From the NCBI GenBank assembly GCA_016708875.1, contig JADJFA010000001.1, forward strand, positions 690,001 to 754,000: a DNA stretch of 64,000 bases, in the 5' to 3' direction. Made by a program: the position numbers and the translations under genes. This stretch comes from Lewinellaceae bacterium (GTDB lineage: Bacteria > Bacteroidota > Bacteroidia > Chitinophagales > Saprospiraceae). This document shows positions 60,451 through 64,000 of the stretch, piece after piece. The notes beneath the pieces are model-generated. The model was not told the DNA's origin. It searched no databases and was given only the letters and a program-made list of their open reading frames with translations. Within the stretch, counting starts at the first letter, position 1. The number at the start of each line of letters is the position of its first letter.

Positions 60451-60957
60451 TTACTGTTTCCCAAGTTTATCCAACGCCGAGTCTCCTAATGCCTTCAAAA
60501 CAGAAGGATTTGCAATGCCTAAATGTCTTTCCAACACGACCCCATTAGGGGCAAGAAACAAGACCGTAGGCAGTTTTTCGACTTCATAAATTTGCGCAAT
60601 GGTGCGGCCTGCCCCTGAGTCGAAATCCGTTCGGAAATTTAAAAACTTAGCATTAAGGTACTGATAAACACCTTGTTGTGTAAAAACATCCTCCTCCATC
60701 ACTTTACAGGGTGCGCACCAGGAGGCATAAAATTCTACAAAAACGGGCTTGTTCTTTTGCGTTGCCAGCTCAAGTACTGGCATCAATCGCTCACTATCGA
60801 ACCAATTGACATTGGTATCAGTATTGGAAACCGTAGGCACCGGGGCTGACCAGGGTGCGGAGGGCTGGGCAGGTTTTTGGGCAGGCTTGGCGCTTTCACA
60901 AGCAGCCAGAAGTAGCAAAAAAACGGTTGCGAATAATGGGATACTGCGCTTTTTCAT
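60451..60957 (-). CDS. Thioredoxin-like lipoprotein
   Basis: 168 residues. Lipoprotein signal with lipobox LLAAC (ATVFLLLLAAC), then a thioredoxin domain with VFVEFYASWCAPCKVMEED (CAPC active site) and the cis-Pro in KLPTVLFLAPNG. An envelope thiol-disulfide protein, probably a reductase or DsbD-like partner. The linker between lipobox and domain is Ala/Pro-rich. It shares the strand with the WG-repeat gene, separated by the repeat at 60964-61040. Confidence 0.9.
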   Translation of the reverse strand: MKKRSIPLFATVFLLLLAACESAKPAQKPAQPSAPWSAPVPTVSNTDTNVNWFDSERLMPVLELATQKNKPVFVEFYASWCAPCKVMEEDVFTQQGVYQYLNAKFLNFRTDFDSGAGRTIAQIYEVEKLPTVLFLAPNGVVLERHLGIANPSVLKALGDSALDKLGKQ

Positions 60958-60963
60958 GATTAT

Positions 60964-61040
60964 ATGTACCCCGGAACGCTGTTCCGGGAAGGCCTAAATT
61001 TCCTGATTAAGATTCCCTGGAACAGCGTTCCGGGGTACAT
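60964..61040. repeat. 27/28-nt inverted repeat with internal palindromes
   Basis: atgtaccccggaacgctgtt... (60964-60990) against 61013-61040, with a single-base bulge. Each arm also contains a ggaacgctgttcc dyad. It ends in the stop codon of the WG-repeat gene. Confidence 0.75.
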
Positions 61041-62059
61041 CACCGCTCCCGCCAAACAAGTTCTCCCTTGCGATTGATATACTGCCATTTCCCATCCAAA
61101 ACCGTAAGCGCAAGCCCATCACGAAATGGAGAAGCAGATTGAAATGTGGGAGGAATCACAATTTGGCCATCAGGATTAATGTAGCCCCATCTTCCATCAG
61201 CGCTCACTTGGGCCAAACCATCGGAAAACACGCCTGCATCCTCGAATTTTGGCATAATGGCGAGTTTACCGGCCTTGTCAATGTAACCGTAAGCGCCATT
61301 GATTTCCACCAGCGCCAAGCCTTCACCAAAGTCGCCGGCAAGGTCGAACAAAGGTTCCACCGCAATGTTCCCATCCTGGCTTACAAACCCATATTTACCA
61401 TCTCGGAAAGCCAATGCCATGCCGTCAAAAAATTCTCCGTGCGAATGTCCTTTCACAAATTCAAACTGCGGAGCCACGGTTTCTTCCCCTGCCCGATTGC
61501 ACAGACCCCAACGCCCATCCCGAATTATCAGAGCAGATTGTCCTTGAAACGGACTTGCGCCATCCCATTGAGGTTCAATGCGATATGTACCCGTTTTGTC
61601 TACGAAACCCCACAGTCCGTCGCTGCTGGCCGGGGCAAGCCCATTGCTAAAATTGCCTGTCCGATCAAAAACGGGTTTAATAGAAAACTGTCCATCATGG
61701 TTTATAAACCCTGCGCCGCCCTCAAAAGTGGCAGGAGCCAGTTGCTCATAAAACTCACCAGCGTGTTCAAAAACAGGGGCGATTACCTCGTTTCCCCGCT
61801 GATCCACAAAGCCCCAAAGTTGGGCTACCTGCACCCTTGCAAGTCCTTCATTAAATGGCCCAACAGCGCGGTACAGTCGTTTGATATACAGTCTGCCCAA
61901 TACATCCATTAAAGCCAAAAGGCCATTGAGACGCACCGTAGTGAACCCATTTTGAAACGCGCCCGCTTCCAGATATTGCGGCTCAATGACGAGCTCGCCC
62001 TCGGCATTGATAAAGCCGAAATAACCGTTTTGCCTGATTTTGAATAAAGTTGAGTGCAT
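61040..62059 (-). CDS. WG-repeat-containing protein
   Basis: 339 residues made of repeated WG (KWG) units of about 25-35 residues: YFGFINAEGELVIEPQYLEAGAF, WGFVDQRGNEVIAPVFE, WGFVDKTGTYRIEPQW, YGFVSQDGNIAVEPLF, YGYIDKAGKLAIMPKFED, WGYINPDGQIVIPPTF. No signal peptide, so it is probably cytoplasmic. WG proteins are common in Bacteroidota; functions are mostly unknown, some are toxins or sensor parts. The first ATG, 62059, is used. Confidence 0.88.
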   Translation of the reverse strand: MHSTLFKIRQNGYFGFINAEGELVIEPQYLEAGAFQNGFTTVRLNGLLALMDVLGRLYIKRLYRAVGPFNEGLARVQVAQLWGFVDQRGNEVIAPVFEHAGEFYEQLAPATFEGGAGFINHDGQFSIKPVFDRTGNFSNGLAPASSDGLWGFVDKTGTYRIEPQWDGASPFQGQSALIIRDGRWGLCNRAGEETVAPQFEFVKGHSHGEFFDGMALAFRDGKYGFVSQDGNIAVEPLFDLAGDFGEGLALVEINGAYGYIDKAGKLAIMPKFEDAGVFSDGLAQVSADGRWGYINPDGQIVIPPTFQSASPFRDGLALTVLDGKWQYINRKGELVWRER

Positions 62060-62184
62060 CAGGCGGCAAAAGTAGCGAATTCCGCTTCATCACCCAGCCT
62101 GTCCGGCAGCTCCGCTTTTTGTGCATGGACACAGGATCAGGGCGATTTTTTAAAAATGACCAGTAGAACCGCAGTTCATTCAAA

Positions 62185-62192
62185 TACCTTTG
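62185..62192 (+). promoter_or_regulatory. -7 element of ribBA
   Basis: TACCTTTG, 50 bases before the ATG at 62243. No FMN riboswitch-like structure is visible in the leader. Confidence 0.45.
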
Positions 62193-62242
62193 CGCGAAAA
62201 TTCCCTCCAACCTCGCGAGCGTTTACCCACCACCACCATTTC

Positions 62243-63373
62243 ATGTCTGACCAAATTCAACTCAATACCATCGAAGAGGCCATTGCCGAAATCCGTGCTG
62301 GCCGCGTCATCATTGTCGTAGATGACGAAGATCGGGAGAATGAAGGCGATTTTATATGTGCAGCGGAAACGATTACCCCGGAGATTATCAATTTTATGGC
62401 AACACACGGGCGCGGTCTTATTTGCACCCCGCTTGAAGAAAAACGTGCCGACGAATTGGGGCTCGATCTCATGGTAAACAGCAATACCGCGCTTCACGAA
62501 ACGGCCTTTACCGTCTCCATAGACCTAATTGAGCAGGGTTGTACCACGGGCATTTCTGCTTACGACCGAGCCACTGGAAACCGCTGGCTCACAAATCCGG
62601 CTGCCAAACCCAGTGATTATGCCCGGCCCGGCCACATTTTCCCGTTGCGCGCCAAAACCGGCGGTGTGTTGCGTCGCACAGGCCACACCGAAGCAGCTGT
62701 TGATTTGGCCCGGCTGGCAGGGCTTGCCCCGGTGGGTGTTCTGGTCGAAATCCTGAACGCTGATGGCTCCATGGCCCGCCTTCCACAGTTGTTAGAAGTG
62801 GCGAAAGTCCATGATTTAAAAATTGTTTCTATTGATGACCTTGTCGCTTACAGAATGCGTACAGAGCGACTGGTGCGCAAGGAAATGGAGTTGCCCATGA
62901 AGACCATTCACGGTGATTTTCAAGCAGTTGTCTTCACCGATATTGCAAGCAACGATACCCACCTGGTATTAAAAAAAGGTACTTGGGAGGAAGACGAACC
63001 AGTGTTGGTGCGGGTGCATTCCTGGTCTGAAACGGGGGGAATACTTGGCTCGCTCTTATCAGATTACGGCACACAAATCGCTTCGGCGCTTAAAACAATT
63101 CAGGAGGCAGACAAGGGTGCGTTTGTGTATCTTCGACAGGGTGACAAGGCGAATTTGTTGGCTAAATTGCAGCATTACAAACAATTGTCGGACGAGGGAA
63201 ACACCGATCGTTTTGAACTCCATACAGCCATCGGTAAAAAGGATTTTGGTGTCGGCGCTCAGATTCTCCGCGAACTTGGCATCAGCAGAATCCGATTGCT
63301 GACCAACCACCCAAAACCTCGCACGGGTTTTATTGGTTATGGGTTGGAGATTGTGGAGAACATCAAATTGTAG
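62243..63373 (+). CDS. ribBA: Riboflavin biosynthesis protein RibBA with degenerate GTP cyclohydrolase II domain
   Basis: 376 residues. The N-terminal half is an intact 3,4-dihydroxy-2-butanone-4-phosphate synthase: VVDDEDRENEGDFICAAE with acidic catalytic residues, TGISAYDRATT-like TTGISAYDRATGNRWL and RxGHTEAAVDLARLAG. The C-terminal half is GTP cyclohydrolase II-like but altered: where the family has RVHSxCxTGDxFGSxRCDCG, here it reads RVHSWSETGGILGSLLSDYG, so the three zinc cysteines are all gone. That half is probably inactive or structural and a separate RibA is needed. The start at MSDQIQLNTIEEA follows a TACCTTTG element; a longer frame from 62054 is unlikely. Confidence 0.92.
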   Translation: MSDQIQLNTIEEAIAEIRAGRVIIVVDDEDRENEGDFICAAETITPEIINFMATHGRGLICTPLEEKRADELGLDLMVNSNTALHETAFTVSIDLIEQGCTTGISAYDRATGNRWLTNPAAKPSDYARPGHIFPLRAKTGGVLRRTGHTEAAVDLARLAGLAPVGVLVEILNADGSMARLPQLLEVAKVHDLKIVSIDDLVAYRMRTERLVRKEMELPMKTIHGDFQAVVFTDIASNDTHLVLKKGTWEEDEPVLVRVHSWSETGGILGSLLSDYGTQIASALKTIQEADKGAFVYLRQGDKANLLAKLQHYKQLSDEGNTDRFELHTAIGKKDFGVGAQILRELGISRIRLLTNHPKPRTGFIGYGLEIVENIKL

Positions 63374-63471
63374 GGCGAAATTCATTTCGCCTGCTTGATC
63401 CACCCGTTAATCAAGCGAAATTCATTTCGCCTGCTTGGCCGCCCTACAATCTGGCGAAATAAATTTCGACC
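63369..63471. repeat. Cluster of palindromic units, GCGAAA..TTTCGC type
   Basis: ggcgaaattcatttcgcc (63374-63391), a second gcgaaattcatttcgcc (63415-63431) and a third variant ggcgaaataaatttcg (63453-63468). The cluster is framed by tgtagggc and gccctaca, as at 20397-20511, but the stems carry A-T where that cluster has C-G. It overlaps the stop of ribBA and leads into the menG promoter. Confidence 0.75.
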
Positions 63472-63479
63472 TACCTTTG
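63472..63479 (+). promoter_or_regulatory. -7 element of the menG/ubiE gene
   Basis: TACCTTTG, 14 bases before the ATG at 63494. Immediately abuts the palindrome cluster. Confidence 0.45.
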
Positions 63480-63493
63480 CGCCCAATATTTTT

Positions 63494-64000
63494 ATGAAAG
63501 AAGAAACCGTCGTCACACCATATGGCTCCAACGCAGGCAAAAAAGCCGAGGTAGAGCAGATGTTCGATCGCATTGCACCGAGGTATGACCTACTCAACCG
63601 GATGCTTTCATTGGGCATTGACGTGTGGTGGCGAAAACGAGCCATCGCCTATCTGAAACCAGCAAAACCTGCTGAGATTTTGGATGTGGCCACTGGTACG
63701 GCAGACGTGGCTATTCTAATGGCCAAGATTTTGAAGCCTCAGCGTGTGGTCGGCATAGATATTGCCAACCAGATGCTCGAACTTGGACGGGGGAAAATTG
63801 CAGCGCAAGGACTGTCCGATATTATTAGTCTCGAAACGGGCGACTGCGAACAGCTGCGTTTTGCCGATGATTCTTTTGATGCAGTGAGCGTTGCGTTTGG
63901 CGTGCGAAACTTCGAAAATTTGGAAAAAGGCCTCGCCGAGATGCGCCGTGTATTGCGCCCCGGAGGTCGGCTTGTGATACTGGAATTCTCAAAACCACAA
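63494..64000 (+). CDS. Demethylmenaquinone methyltransferase, 3' end outside window
   Basis: 169 codons are visible. VEQMFDRIAPRYDLLNRMLSLGIDVWWRKRAI is the UbiE/MenG signature, ILDVATGTADVAILM and VVGIDIANQMLELGRGK bind SAM, and SVAFGVRNFENLEKGLAEMRRVLRPGG is the second diagnostic motif. It methylates demethylmenaquinone, the last step of menaquinone synthesis (in Bacteroidota, which use menaquinone). It follows ribBA with its own -7 element, so it is probably transcribed separately. Confidence 0.94.
   Translation, partial: MKEETVVTPYGSNAGKKAEVEQMFDRIAPRYDLLNRMLSLGIDVWWRKRAIAYLKPAKPAEILDVATGTADVAILMAKILKPQRVVGIDIANQMLELGRGKIAAQGLSDIISLETGDCEQLRFADDSFDAVSVAFGVRNFENLEKGLAEMRRVLRPGGRLVILEFSKPQ

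Noticed and set aside
62060..62242. FMN riboswitch upstream of ribBA
   Set aside because: No RFN-element helices or conserved aggg/cctg elements seen; the -7 element gives a leader of only about 45 nt.
1..64000. tRNA or rRNA genes
   Set aside because: No cloverleaf-like or rRNA sequence noticed on reading both strands; a dedicated search would be needed to be certain.

Overview
The window looks like a chromosomal segment of a Bacteroidota bacterium, most plausibly a Saprospiria-type lineage. The reasons are a SusC/SusD pair, five secreted proteins with type IX secretion (T9SS) C-terminal sorting domains, a CHU_C-type gliding tail, many Bacteroidota promoter elements of the form TAnnTTTG, and a Bacteroidota-type isoleucyl-tRNA synthetase. 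I see no rRNA, tRNA, CRISPR array or phage module. Most of the window is housekeeping and envelope genes, punctuated by a striking number of long intergenic inverted repeats.

Layout. 1-4.3 kb: SusD-like lipoprotein (cut by the window edge) and SusC-like receptor, minus strand. 4.4-9.2 kb: pdxJ, a CPBP protease, an M14 carboxypeptidase and an rfaE2-type nucleotidyltransferase. 9.3-14 kb: ileS carrying an in-frame DUF559 nuclease element, with its attenuator leader, followed by a decayed MazF-type toxin-antitoxin pair. 14-20.5 kb: a lipid kinase, two T9SS substrates and an AlkD-like DNA repair protein. 20.5-25.3 kb: a BlaI/BlaR1-like pair with two operators, a polyprenyl synthase, a MITE-like repeat and two tiny membrane-peptide ORFs. 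25.4-29.1 kb: a cysteine-synthase-like enzyme, an acetyltransferase, a serine-palmitoyltransferase-like enzyme and an ATE-like transferase, a plausible sulfonolipid (capnine) locus. 29.2-41.5 kb: MscS channel, acyl-CoA dehydrogenase, Omp28/DUF6029 pair, YqgE, DeoC, MoxR, FabD, YbaB, a CHU_C protein, a cytochrome and an epimerase. 41.5-49.2 kb: a TIR remnant with a CdiA-CT-like nuclease, dnaE, an ImmA/DUF4411 pair and radA. 49.4-64 kb: PDZ and Asp-box T9SS substrates, ybeY, an outer membrane barrel divergent from a PorE-like TPR/propeller/OmpA protein, SPOR, a ferredoxin reductase, thioredoxin, WG-repeat protein, ribBA and a truncated menG/ubiE.

Two observations stand out. First, ileS contains a 590-bp in-frame insertion bounded by perfect 39-bp inverted repeats and encoding a DUF559 (PD-(D/E)XK-like) nuclease; it looks like a selfish element living inside an essential gene and kept as open reading frame. 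Second, the same gene is preceded by an 18-codon leader peptide with five isoleucines, an antiterminator and an intrinsic terminator, i.e. a textbook attenuator.

Caution on sequence quality: pdxJ, the M14 peptidase, dnaE, the ImmA protein, ybeY and the antitoxin are each split by what is best explained as one missing base in an A/T homopolymer. That pattern points to residual sequencing error rather than six real mutations, and I annotate these genes across the frameshift.
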